From assembly GCA_021795395.1 (NCBI GenBank), contig JAJYPN010000014.1:1-61294 (forward strand): a stretch of 61,294 nucleotides of DNA. The letters run 5' to 3'. Within the stretch, counting starts at the first letter, position 1. Each line of letters opens with the position of its first letter. The notes beneath the pieces are model-generated. The model saw only the letters and a program-made list of their open reading frames with translations. It ran no database searches and was not told the DNA's origin. The position numbers were made by a program, and so were the translations under genes. Source of the DNA: Pseudomonadota bacterium (GTDB lineage: Bacteria; Pseudomonadota; Gammaproteobacteria; Burkholderiales; Sulfuriferulaceae). Below are positions 28,083-36,069 of the stretch, piece by piece.

Positions 28083-29009
28083 ATGCGCATTCTCGTCACC
28101 GGCAGCAATAGCCATCTGGCGCAAGCCTTATTGCCGCGTTTGTGCGCCGCAGCCGATATCGACCGGATAACCGGCGTCGATATCCGCCCTACCCGCTTCC
28201 GGCACGCAAAATTTCAGGCGATTCAGGCCGATTTAAGAGACGCCGATCTGATTCCGCTCTTGGACGGACATGACGCCCTGATACATCTGGCGTTTGTGGT
28301 GTTGCGCGGCAAGACGACGCTGTCCGGCATGCGGGCGATCAATCTCGATGCGTCGATGCGTTTATTCGACGCCGCGGCCAGAGCGGGTATCGCCCGCACC
28401 ATCCATCTCTCCAGTGCATCCGTGTACGGCAACGGCACCAACCTGAATGAAAACGCCGCCTTCAATCCATTACCCGGATTCGTCTACGCCGAACATAAAG
28501 CCGCACTGGAAGCCTGGATCGTCACCCATCACCCAGACATAATCCGTTTGCGCCCGCATATCATTCTGGGCCCGCAAGCACAGCCCTTGCTGATGAATAT
28601 CCTGCGCATGCCGTTTTATATAAAACTGCCCGATCCGCAACCGCTATTGCAATGCGTACACGAAAACGATGTCGCGCGTGCGATCGTACTCACCCTCAAC
28701 GGCTCTCCTTCCGGCGCTTACAACCTCGCGGCGGAACCCGCTTTCAGCCTGCGCTCGGCGATCCGCCATCGTCACCGATACGCGCTAGCGCTACCGTTCC
28801 CTCTGGCTCGTTTTAGCCTCGATCTGACTTGCAAAATAGCCGGCATAGGTGGCGAAGTCGGTTGGATCGATGGCGCACACAGTAATCTCACGCTGGATTC
28901 CACTAAAGCGGCGCAGGAATTGGGCTGGATGCCTGAAATCAATACCGGCAAGACGCTTGGATGTTGCCCGATGCAACATGACAGCAACACACCAAAGCGC
29001 AACAAATGA
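28083..29009 (+). CDS. NAD-dependent epimerase/dehydratase family protein
   Basis: 308-aa short-chain dehydrogenase of the extended type. MRILVTGSNSHLAQALLPRL has a variant of the GxxGxxG dinucleotide loop (GSNSHLA, where the last two glycines are changed to His/Ala). LIHLAFVV, the SSASVYG serine and the YAEHKAALE Tyr-x-x-x-Lys pair are present, so the catalytic triad looks intact. The altered loop could weaken NAD binding or change the cofactor. Sits 5 bases after the LLM gene. The last 25 residues are non-conserved. Confidence 0.85.
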   Translation: MRILVTGSNSHLAQALLPRLCAAADIDRITGVDIRPTRFRHAKFQAIQADLRDADLIPLLDGHDALIHLAFVVLRGKTTLSGMRAINLDASMRLFDAAARAGIARTIHLSSASVYGNGTNLNENAAFNPLPGFVYAEHKAALEAWIVTHHPDIIRLRPHIILGPQAQPLLMNILRMPFYIKLPDPQPLLQCVHENDVARAIVLTLNGSPSGAYNLAAEPAFSLRSAIRHRHRYALALPFPLARFSLDLTCKIAGIGGEVGWIDGAHSNLTLDSTKAAQELGWMPEINTGKTLGCCPMQHDSNTPKRNK

Positions 29010-29036
29010 TCCGTGACATAGCAGCTTACGATCCAT

Positions 29037-29065
29037 TTGCTCAGGATTAAATTACCATACATAAT
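29037..29065 (+). promoter_or_regulatory. Sigma-70-like promoter before the TolA-III-like gene
   Basis: TTGCTC at 29037-29042 and CATAAT at 29060-29065 with a 17-base spacer. The predicted start point lies about 55 bases before the ATG at 29129. Confidence 0.45.
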
Positions 29066-29092
29066 ATGCGCTATCAGCGATACTGCTCTTGG

Positions 29093-29120
29093 CAAAAACC
29101 ATGAAACAAAAACCATGAAA
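29093..29120 (+). repeat. Perfect 14-base tandem duplication in the leader
   Basis: CAAAAACCATGAAA occurs twice head to tail, ending 8 bases before the start codon at 29129. Each copy carries an ATG with no ribosome site. Looks like a slippage duplication; copy number could differ between strains. Confidence 0.85.
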
Positions 29121-29128
29121 ATAGTCAA

Positions 29129-29578
29129 ATGAAAAAAATCACCTTAGCGTTATTGACTTCGCTTTGCGCCTATTCTAACTTTGCTGAGGCAACAAGCACT
29201 CAGATAAACCTGGATGGATCTGCTGTTAGCGCTGTCATGCAGGAACGTAATCGAAGCCTTGCTGCCTACCAAAACCAGGTCAATGCAATCATAGCCGGAA
29301 AAGTTCGCGAAGTGCGCGTGGAGCAGGAAAAAGCCGCCATGGAGAAAGCCGGCAACCCTATCCCTTTGCCTACTGGAATGTGCAGAGTGATAGTTACTAT
29401 ACAGCCGGACGGAACTATAAAACGCGCTCAGTTGGCAGGGTGTGCATCCGACGAATTAGGTCAAGCTGAACTCGAAGCGATTCGTCGTTCATCACCATTA
29501 CCCCCACCCGGAGTTATGGCTAATGTTATCGTACAAACCCAAGCGCCTGTTGCAACGCCAGGAGTAAATGGAAACTGA
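29129..29578 (+). CDS. Exported TolA domain III / TonB-C-like small protein
   Basis: 149 aa with a signal peptide (MKKITLALLTSLCAYSNFAEA). Residues 45-135 look like the C-terminal domain of TolA: VNAIIAGKVREVRVEQEKA, then GMCRVIVTIQPDGTIKRAQLAGCASDELGQAELEAIRRSSPLPPP, with the two cysteines that in TolA form a disulfide. The membrane anchor and the long helical domain II of TolA are absent, so this domain would float free in the periplasm. It may be a TolB/Pal or colicin-type interaction domain on its own. No TolQ/R/B genes are nearby. Confidence 0.65.
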   Translation: MKKITLALLTSLCAYSNFAEATSTQINLDGSAVSAVMQERNRSLAAYQNQVNAIIAGKVREVRVEQEKAAMEKAGNPIPLPTGMCRVIVTIQPDGTIKRAQLAGCASDELGQAELEAIRRSSPLPPPGVMANVIVQTQAPVATPGVNGN

Positions 29579-29686
29579 CCCTGCACAACTACGGTCTGAG
29601 CGTCGCAATCGATATAAAACATATTTGCAGGCTACATAAGATAAGTCCCAGTCTGTTTCCGGTTGTCAACAAATATATTGCCAAGA

Positions 29687-30424
29687 TCACCAGACCCGTA
29701 TCGCCAACACCGCGCCGATTTGCAAACCCACTCCACTCTCGTTTTTTCCGAGCAACTGCCCGGAGAGATTAAACAGCCCCACTTCGGGTATGAGACTGAC
29801 TTGCTGCGTCAGTTTGATTTTAGTGCCCAAATCCGCGCCTAGCGCATTCACGAAATTGCTTGCCGATCCTCCCGTTGCCGTGGGGATCGCCGTATAGACG
29901 TAACGCAATTCGGAGATAAGCGTGTATTTTGGCGTTAGCACTCGACTCATGACCCAATCCATGCCCGGACTCCAGGCGCTTTTCGAGACCCCCGAGATAT
30001 CGAGATAGGAATACGCCATTCCTCCCACCAAAGCCGTTCGCCAGCCGTCAGCTCCCGGAGCAAACTGATATTTGACGTCTACCTCGCCGCCGAGCGACGG
30101 ACCGGCACTGGAATAAGGCAATGCCACCTGCGTCAGTCGGTAACCGACATCCATATTATCGCTCACGCCATAACGGAAACCGGCATGCGGTAAAAAAGGA
30201 GTGAAGCTGGTCTGCGAGGGCTTACCTACATCGGCAACCTGGGCGCCGGTACCGGCAATTACGCCTAATGCGCCCGGCGGTAACGTGTCGGCACTGGAAA
30301 ATCCCAATAGCCAAAATGCCGATGCGGTCGGCGATAGCGTACCGAGACCGAGGAACAAAAACACGCTCAACAAACTTGATCTAGCCTTATGTAAGTGACT
30401 GAATAATAAATTAAATTTTTTCAT
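29687..30424 (-). CDS. Outer-membrane beta-barrel candidate, family unknown
   Basis: 245 aa with a long signal peptide ending SPTASA-FW. The mature part alternates polar and hydrophobic residues in short strands (NMDVGYRLTQVALPY, GEVDVKYQF, TLISELRYVYTAI, VSLIPEVGLFNLSGQ) and ends VLAIRVW, an aromatic final residue as in barrel proteins. I do not recognise a named family. Divergent from chrB across an AT-rich region with an operator-like palindrome. Confidence 0.7.
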   Translation of the reverse strand: MKKFNLLFSHLHKARSSLLSVFLFLGLGTLSPTASAFWLLGFSSADTLPPGALGVIAGTGAQVADVGKPSQTSFTPFLPHAGFRYGVSDNMDVGYRLTQVALPYSSAGPSLGGEVDVKYQFAPGADGWRTALVGGMAYSYLDISGVSKSAWSPGMDWVMSRVLTPKYTLISELRYVYTAIPTATGGSASNFVNALGADLGTKIKLTQQVSLIPEVGLFNLSGQLLGKNESGVGLQIGAVLAIRVW

Positions 30425-30456
30425 ACATATCTTTCAGCAAATGGAGGCCATAATAG

Positions 30457-30487
30457 TTTTGTAATGTTCTAGAATGCGTTACAAATC
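30457..30487. promoter_or_regulatory. Operator-like palindrome between the barrel gene and chrB
   Basis: TTTGTAATG and CGTTACAAA form an inverted repeat (8 of 9 positions) around a perfect TTCTAGAA core. It lies about 33 bases before the barrel gene start, in a 199-base AT-rich divergent region. It could bind a regulator, for example the adjacent ChrB, but that is inference. Confidence 0.4.
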
Positions 30488-30623
30488 ATGAAATTAAAAA
30501 AACGAAATCGTTATCAATATCGGATTGATTCGCGATTATTGTGCATCGCAAATTTCCAACTCGCAAGGTATTTCAATAAAAATATTGTATTAATCATTAC
30601 TTAATTGTAATAATATCTACATA

Positions 30624-31562
30624 ATGAAATTATTGACACTTATTCTTTCTTCACCGACCGAAAATGCCACCTCGCGGATGCGGGCATGGCGTGCCCTCAA
30701 GACGGCGGGCGCCGCCATGTTACGCGATGGCGTATATCTGCTGCCGGAGCGCGCCTCTTGCCGTACTGTGCTGCAATCCGTTGCTAACGATGTCGTAACA
30801 GACGGCGGCACAGCGTATGTCTTTCGTATTGAAGACTCTGAAGACGAGAATTTGATTACGCTATTCGATCGCAACGAAGACTACGCTGTGCTTTTGACCG
30901 ACATAGCGACGGTGCGCGCGGCGCTTACCGCCGACACGGCGCTGAACACCGTCAAGCAAGCCCGTAAACTGCGTAAAACTTTTCTCGGCCTGACTGAAAT
31001 CGATTTTTTCCCCGGAGAAGCCCGCAAACAAACCGATGCGGCCTTGCAAGACTTGGAACTGGCAGCCGAGCGTGTGCTATCCCCCGATGAACCACATCCA
31101 GTTGAGGGCGCGATTTCTATCCTGTCACTGGGCGACTATCAGGGACGAACCTGGGCCACTCGTTGTAGACCATGGGTGGATCGGTTGGCTAGTGCGTGGT
31201 TGATCCGGCGTTTCATCGATCCATTAGCCCGCTTGTTATGGCTGGAATTCCCGGCAGATTGCCCCGCCGATGCCCTGGGATTCGACTTCGACGGCGCCAC
31301 CTTCAGCCATGTCGGCGCACGCGTCACCTTCGAGGTGCTGCTGGCCAGCTTCAGCCTCGAATCGCCTGCACTCCGGCGACTGGCTGCACTGATCCATTAT
31401 CTCGACGTCGGCGGCGTGCAACCTCCGGAAACCATCGGTGTGGAAACTGTTCTGGCAGGCCTGCGCGATGCCATCGTCGAAGACGATAGCTTGCTGGCTG
31501 CAGCCGGCAGCGTATTCGACGGACTGCTCGCCAGCTACGAAAAGGAGGCTACCGCACTATGA
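30624..31562 (+). CDS. chrB: ChrB-like chromate resistance protein
   Basis: 312 aa. ChrB proteins accompany the ChrA chromate exporter and act as chromate-responsive regulators. N-terminal domain: LLTLILSSPTENATSRMRAWRALKTAGAAMLRDGVYLLP. C-terminal domain: TRCRPWVDRLASAWLIRRFIDPLARLLWL, the core signature of ChrB, then FDFDGATFSHVGARVTFEVLLASF and ALIHYLDVGG. No chrA exists in the window, so either it is elsewhere or this copy serves another oxyanion. The following gene overlaps by 4 bases. Confidence 0.88.
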   Translation: MKLLTLILSSPTENATSRMRAWRALKTAGAAMLRDGVYLLPERASCRTVLQSVANDVVTDGGTAYVFRIEDSEDENLITLFDRNEDYAVLLTDIATVRAALTADTALNTVKQARKLRKTFLGLTEIDFFPGEARKQTDAALQDLELAAERVLSPDEPHPVEGAISILSLGDYQGRTWATRCRPWVDRLASAWLIRRFIDPLARLLWLEFPADCPADALGFDFDGATFSHVGARVTFEVLLASFSLESPALRRLAALIHYLDVGGVQPPETIGVETVLAGLRDAIVEDDSLLAAAGSVFDGLLASYEKEATAL

Positions 31563-32695
31563 ACGAACTCATCGAGCCATTGCTATCTTTCCCTGTCGAT
31601 AACCGTCCGGCCGTGAGCGTATCCCTGGTTAGCCGTTTCGGACCGATCGGGAAAAATGCGATTGGGACGTCACCGAAGCCGTCGCCGTTGTGGTTGCTAT
31701 TGCTGTTATTTTGTCTGTGTGCGATCTTGACAAATACGGCATACGCCGATCGGCTGCAATGGGTGCGCGATTTGCCCTTGCCGGGACAGCCGGCACGTTT
31801 CGACTACGAAACGCTGGATCCAGCCAACGGACGTTTGTACATCAATCACATGGGCGCCAATCGGGTGCTGGTATACGATGTGCGGTCGCAGCGCCTGCTG
31901 GCCGACTTGCCTGGAATACCTCGACCTACCGGTATTACGCTGGCAGCCCAATCCGGACTGGCCTTCGTCAGCGCAACAGGCAGCCGGTTCGGCTTCCTTA
32001 TGAATCGAGGTCATGTGCTGGCAATACGCCTTTCCGACCTCACAGTTGTTGCACGGCTTCCTGCCGACGGTTTCCCCGACGGAAGTGCATGGGCGCCACC
32101 TCAGCGCCGTTTGTTCGTTTCCAACGAACGCGGCGGCGTGGAAACCGTCATCGGCGTCGATCCGATGCGGGTGATCAAAACGCTGGCATTGAATGGAGAG
32201 GCCGGCAACAGCGCTTACGACCCTATCGACAAGCTGGTGTGGGTAAACGTCCAGAGCACTGGCGAGCTGGTGGCGATCGAACCGCAAGCTCTCAACATCG
32301 TTCGACGCATCAAACTACCGCCGAGTTGCGTGCACAACCACGGCTTGCTGATTGACGACGCAAAACGGCTGGCGTTCGTCGCTTGCGATGGCAACGCACG
32401 ATTGCTGACACTGGCATTGCCGGGTATGCAAACAATCGGGATGGACGCAGTAGGCAAAGAACCGGATGTGCTGGCCCTGGATACCCGGCGGCAATTGTTG
32501 TATATCGCCGCCGAAAGCGGTATCGTCAGCGTATTTTCCGTCGCTGCCGGAAAGCCCGAGCGCCTGTGGCGCGGCTGGGTGGGGCCCGATGCACACAGCG
32601 TAGCGGTAGATCCTGAATCCGGCCTGAGTTATTTTCCGCTCGACAATGTGCGGGGGCATCCGCTATTGCGGGTGATGCGGCTCGCCACGCCTTGA
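31559..32695 (+). CDS. Exported YncE-like beta-propeller protein
   Basis: 378 aa. An unusual 42-residue polar N-terminal stretch precedes a hydrophobic core (PLWLLLLLFCLCAILTNTAYA) that looks like a signal peptide or anchor. The rest is a WD/YVTN-type propeller: DYETLDPANGRLYINHMGANRVLVYDVRSQ, WAPPQRRLFVSNERGG, NSAYDPIDKLVWVNVQSTGELVAIEP, LDTRRQLLYIAAESGIVSVF and HSVAVDPESGLSYFPL. Such propellers are protein or metal scaffolds; no enzyme motif is visible. ATGA overlap with chrB and an AAGGAGG ribosome site show co-expression. Confidence 0.82.
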   Translation: MNELIEPLLSFPVDNRPAVSVSLVSRFGPIGKNAIGTSPKPSPLWLLLLLFCLCAILTNTAYADRLQWVRDLPLPGQPARFDYETLDPANGRLYINHMGANRVLVYDVRSQRLLADLPGIPRPTGITLAAQSGLAFVSATGSRFGFLMNRGHVLAIRLSDLTVVARLPADGFPDGSAWAPPQRRLFVSNERGGVETVIGVDPMRVIKTLALNGEAGNSAYDPIDKLVWVNVQSTGELVAIEPQALNIVRRIKLPPSCVHNHGLLIDDAKRLAFVACDGNARLLTLALPGMQTIGMDAVGKEPDVLALDTRRQLLYIAAESGIVSVFSVAAGKPERLWRGWVGPDAHSVAVDPESGLSYFPLDNVRGHPLLRVMRLATP

Positions 32696-32767
32696 TCTGG
32701 GCGGCATGGCTGCAAAGGAATGGTCGCAGACAAATTTTTATTGAGCATTTATACAGGGACATACCAA

Positions 32768-33604
32768 ATGATGGATGCAACAGGCGTTTTTTTCAGTAAA
32801 TGGCGCGCCTTGGCGCTATTGTCACTACTTACATTACCGCAAATATCGCTAGCGCAGGAAACCCTTTATGCATACGGCCCTGGCGGTCCCGCACCCGCCA
32901 TGAAAGAAGCTGCGGCAGCATTTGAAAAAAACACCGGAGTTAAAATCGAGATTACGGCCGGCCCCACTGCCAAGTGGCTAGGAGATGCAAAAAATAATGC
33001 CGATATGGTGTTCGGCGGGTCTGAAAGCATGATGACCGATTTTGTCGATGCCATGCCGGAGCAACTGCATGATCGGCAAGTAACTCCTTTATACCTGCGT
33101 CCCCTGGCGATCCTGGTACGCCCAGGCAATCCCAGGCATATTAAGGGCATCAAGGATTTACTCAACCCGGGATTAAACATTCTGGTGGTCAATGGAGCGG
33201 GTCAGACCGGCGCATGGGAAGATATGGCCGGACGTCAGGGAGATATCAAAACCGTCATCGCTATACGCAAAAACATAGTCCGCTATGCCAAAAACAGTGC
33301 TGAAGCAAAACAGATCTGGGCAGAGCATAAGGATATCGACGCATGGTTAATCTGGAATATCTGGCAGGTTGCGTATCCGGAATTAGCGGATATGGTCCCC
33401 ATTGATCGCGAATACGCCATCTATCGGGATAGCGAGATTGCTCTCACAGGCCGGGGTAAAGACAAACCGGCAGCGCAGGCCTATATCCGTTTTCTTCAAT
33501 CATCAGCAGGTGCCGAAATATTTGCCAAATGGGGATGGAAAGTCAATAAAACAAGCTCAGAATCCCTGCCAAACCCAGCAAAACGGCCAGCAAAACCGGA
33601 ATAG
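32768..33604 (+). CDS. AcfC-like periplasmic anion-binding protein
   Basis: 278 aa with a signal peptide (LALLSLLTLPQISLA-QE). Type-2 periplasmic binding fold like ModA and accessory colonisation factor AcfC: LYAYGPGGPAPAMKEAAAAFEKNTGVKIEITAGPTAKWLGDAKNNADMVFGGSESMMTDF. Family members bind sulfate, molybdate or similar oxyanions. No ABC permease or ATPase follows, which is also usual for AcfC. ATG 32768 with AGGGAC upstream is preferred to a GTG 16 codons earlier. The last 20 codons overlap the 3' end of arsB on the opposite strand; the tail after KWGWK is non-conserved. Confidence 0.85.
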   Translation: MMDATGVFFSKWRALALLSLLTLPQISLAQETLYAYGPGGPAPAMKEAAAAFEKNTGVKIEITAGPTAKWLGDAKNNADMVFGGSESMMTDFVDAMPEQLHDRQVTPLYLRPLAILVRPGNPRHIKGIKDLLNPGLNILVVNGAGQTGAWEDMAGRQGDIKTVIAIRKNIVRYAKNSAEAKQIWAEHKDIDAWLIWNIWQVAYPELADMVPIDREYAIYRDSEIALTGRGKDKPAAQAYIRFLQSSAGAEIFAKWGWKVNKTSSESLPNPAKRPAKPE

Positions 33605-34856
33605 TCAGGACGATGCCGATACGGAAATACTGTCCCCATCCTATCCGGATATCGCGCTGCGCCAATATATGCAGCCAGAGTAAAGTCGCCAGACTGCCTA
33701 TCGGCGTAATTTTAGGCCCGAGGTCGCAACCGATCACGTTGGCGTAGATCATGGCCTGATGCAGCACAGGACTGGTATGCGTCTGAGCGATGGCCAGACT
33801 GCCCGCCAGAACGGCGGGAAGATTGTTCATGATCGCCGATAACACAGCCATGATGAAGCCGGTAGCCAGCGTGGTAACCAGCAGCCCTGCATGGCTGACC
33901 TCGGTCAAAACTCGCGTCAATTCTCCGGTAATTCCCTGATTGCGCAAGCCGTATACCACCAGATACATACCCAGCGAAAAAATGACCACCTGCCAGGGAG
34001 CGCCGCGTATCAGCGTGCCTATCGGGATCACCGCCCGTTCCTGACGGCCCGAAAAATGCTCTCGCGCCGCGAGCAAAACCAGTATCAGCGCGGCAGCGCC
34101 GGTAATCAATGAAGTCGGAATGTGCCAGCGCTGCGACAGCAGGTAACCGATCATCAAGGCGACGAGAATGAACCATCCGGCACGGAACATCAGGGGATCG
34201 CGGATGGCATCCTGCGGCGGAGACAACTCGTGTATCTCGTAACGCGGAGGAATATCCTTGCGGAAATACCAGTAGAGCACCAACATGGAAACGGCTACGG
34301 ACAACAGATTCACCCACACCATGACGATCGCATAATCGTTGAATCCTATCCCGGCATAATTGGCGGCGATAATATTGACGAGATTGGAAATTTTAAACGG
34401 CAGGCTGGCGGAATCGGCGATAAACCCAGCCGACATGATGAACGCCAGCATCGCTTTGGGATTGAAACGCAAGGCGTGCAGGATTTCGATCACCAGCGGC
34501 GTCAATATCAAGACCGCGCCGTCGTTGGCAAACAGCGCCGCAATGACCGCGCCCAGTAATATAATCAGGATAAATAACCGGCTGCCGCTGCCTTGCGCCC
34601 GGCGGGCGATATGCAAAGCCGCCCATTCGAACAGTCCTGCCGCATCCAGGATCAGGGAGATCAGTATCAGGGCGATCAGCGTGAACGTCGCATCCCACAC
34701 GATATCCCACACCACCGGAATATCGTGCCAGGAAACGATGCCCAGCAGCAATGCCACACCTGCACCCAGCCACGCCGCAGTGCCTATGCCCAGTCCGCGG
34801 GGCTGAACAATGACCAGAGCGAGCGTCGCCAGGAAAATCAGCAGCGCAATAATCAT
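33543..34856 (-). CDS. arsB: Arsenite efflux pump ArsB
   Basis: 437-aa inner-membrane ArsB-type carrier with about 12 membrane segments. Typical phrases are IPVVWDIVWDATFTLIALILISLILDAAGLFEWAALHIA, LFANDGAVLILTPLVIEIL, ADSASLPFKISNLVNIIAANY and IYANVIGCDLGPKITPIGSLATLLWLHIL. Extrudes As(III) or Sb(III) using the proton gradient. ATG 34856 overlaps the arsC stop (TAATG); the open frame before it lies inside arsC and is not used. It converges on the AcfC-like gene with a 62-base overlap. Confidence 0.96.
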   Translation of the reverse strand: MIIALLIFLATLALVIVQPRGLGIGTAAWLGAGVALLLGIVSWHDIPVVWDIVWDATFTLIALILISLILDAAGLFEWAALHIARRAQGSGSRLFILIILLGAVIAALFANDGAVLILTPLVIEILHALRFNPKAMLAFIMSAGFIADSASLPFKISNLVNIIAANYAGIGFNDYAIVMVWVNLLSVAVSMLVLYWYFRKDIPPRYEIHELSPPQDAIRDPLMFRAGWFILVALMIGYLLSQRWHIPTSLITGAAALILVLLAAREHFSGRQERAVIPIGTLIRGAPWQVVIFSLGMYLVVYGLRNQGITGELTRVLTEVSHAGLLVTTLATGFIMAVLSAIMNNLPAVLAGSLAIAQTHTSPVLHQAMIYANVIGCDLGPKITPIGSLATLLWLHILAQRDIRIGWGQYFRIGIVLTIPVLLAVLLGLAGILSLFY

Positions 34857-35263
34857 TACAGCAATCTGCGCGCGACTTCTGCTACCAGCAGAGTGCGGAT
34901 ATCGTCGCGCACCGCGATGAAACTGTCGAGCGGTTCGCCGTGTGGATCGTGAAAAGGCATATGCACGCTCGGTATGGCGCGCGGAAATATCGGACAACTC
35001 TCTTTGGCATTATCGCAGACGGTAATCACCAGATCGATGGCTTGATCGATCACCGCATCGATGTCCTTGGGATACAGGCTTTCGGCGCCGATCCCAAGCT
35101 CCGCCAGCGCCGCAATGGCTCCATCAGCGACTTTGGGCTGCGGCCGGGTTCCGGCGGAAATGGCCCGGACGCGATCGCCCAGATCGTGATTGACCAGAGC
35201 TTCGGCCATTTGACTGCGGCATGAATTGCCGGTACACAATATCAATACAGTTTTTTTATCCAT
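34856..35263 (-). CDS. arsC: Arsenate reductase, low-molecular-weight phosphatase type
   Basis: 135-aa enzyme that reduces As(V) to As(III), the form ArsB exports. The P-loop CTGNSCRS (C-X5-R) is at residues 10-17, followed by the redox cysteine region VCDNAKESCP (about 82-91) and MPFHDPHGE with the general acid aspartate. This cysteine arrangement points to the thioredoxin-coupled branch. Lies 102 bases after arsR. Confidence 0.95.
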   Translation of the reverse strand: MDKKTVLILCTGNSCRSQMAEALVNHDLGDRVRAISAGTRPQPKVADGAIAALAELGIGAESLYPKDIDAVIDQAIDLVITVCDNAKESCPIFPRAIPSVHMPFHDPHGEPLDSFIAVRDDIRTLLVAEVARRLL

Positions 35264-35309
35264 GCCGAACTTCCCGAACCGTTCAGGAAATACCCCGAAC
35301 CAATATATT

Positions 35310-35331
35310 CGATTATACAGATATATGATCG
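35310..35331. promoter_or_regulatory. Imperfect palindrome between arsR and arsC (possible ArsR operator)
   Basis: CGATTATACAGATATATGATCG matches its reverse complement at 16 of 22 positions and lies in the 102-base gap before arsC. AT-rich imperfect palindromes of this size are common ArsR sites. It would place ArsR control directly on arsC-arsB. Inference. Confidence 0.4.
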
Positions 35332-35365
35332 CGGCTCAAGCAGATTTCAGTTCGACGGGATAAAA

Positions 35366-35713
35366 TCATGCACAACAACGCATAGGGCGGTTCTCCATAA
35401 ACAGCAAACGCGCAGTATCCTCCTGGCATAAGGAATTGCCGTTCCATACCGGTTTCATCAATGTCAGCACAGACGAGCACCACGTCGGCAACTGCGGGTT
35501 CAGACGATAAAATATCCAGGTGCCTGCACGCCGCATGGACAGGATATCCAGATCGCGCAATACGCTCAGATGACGCGACACCTTGGGTTGTTGTATATCC
35601 AGCGCAACATGCAGTTCGCATACGCATAATTCACCGTGCGCACTTAGCAACGCAAGGATACGCCGACGCGTTTCATCGGCCATGGCATTGAAAAAATCGG
35701 CTTCCGTAATCAT
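35366..35713 (-). CDS. arsR: ArsR family metalloregulator
   Basis: 115-aa winged-helix repressor. ADETRRRILALLSAHGELCVCELHVALDIQQPKVSRHLSVLRDLDIL includes the metal-sensing CVCEL motif in the recognition region and the DNA-binding helix QPKVSRHLSVL. The C-terminus adds two further cysteines (MRCCA). Arsenite binding to the cysteines releases the repressor from DNA. Its ATG overlaps the stop of the upstream unknown gene by 4 bases (ATGA), so it is translated with it rather than from its own leader. Confidence 0.95.
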   Translation of the reverse strand: MITEADFFNAMADETRRRILALLSAHGELCVCELHVALDIQQPKVSRHLSVLRDLDILSMRRAGTWIFYRLNPQLPTWCSSVLTLMKPVWNGNSLCQEDTARLLFMENRPMRCCA

Positions 35714-36069
35714 GATTCACCGTTGAATTTCGCCACATAAATTTCGTAATGACGCTTAAACAGATTTTCCAGCTCATCTATGACTTCTTCCACCGCTACG
35801 CCGTGGATGATGTGTCGGGTCATCTGCGTCGACGTATCGTTCAATAGCTTGCCCGGTTCCAGCATGGGGTACGTCGCTCGCAGACGCTTGACCGCCTTGA
35901 TTACGCTTTCCTGTTCGGGCCGCGGAATCGCTACGGGCGGGACGATTTCCCTGTTCGCCGCAACCGGAAAACGCGTTGCCAGAAACTCGATAAAATCCAT
36001 TGCCGTCTGCTGTTGCACCGCATCGAGATGGCGAAAATGACCCAGGAGGTTTTTTTCAGTTGGGTTCAT
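35710..36069 (-). CDS. Unknown 119-aa protein upstream of arsR
   Basis: Family not recognised. Mostly helical, no cysteine, no signal peptide or membrane segment. N-terminal TEKNLLGHFRHLDAVQQQTAMDFIEFLATRFPV resembles short helical dimerisation segments of small regulatory proteins, and the C-terminal half is charged (EEVIDELENLFKRHYEIYVAKFN). Overlaps the amidotransferase-like gene by 14 bases and arsR by 4 bases, so all three form one translational unit. ATG 36069 is used; a GTG three codons earlier is possible. Confidence 0.7.
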   Translation of the reverse strand: MNPTEKNLLGHFRHLDAVQQQTAMDFIEFLATRFPVAANREIVPPVAIPRPEQESVIKAVKRLRATYPMLEPGKLLNDTSTQMTRHIIHGVAVEEVIDELENLFKRHYEIYVAKFNGES

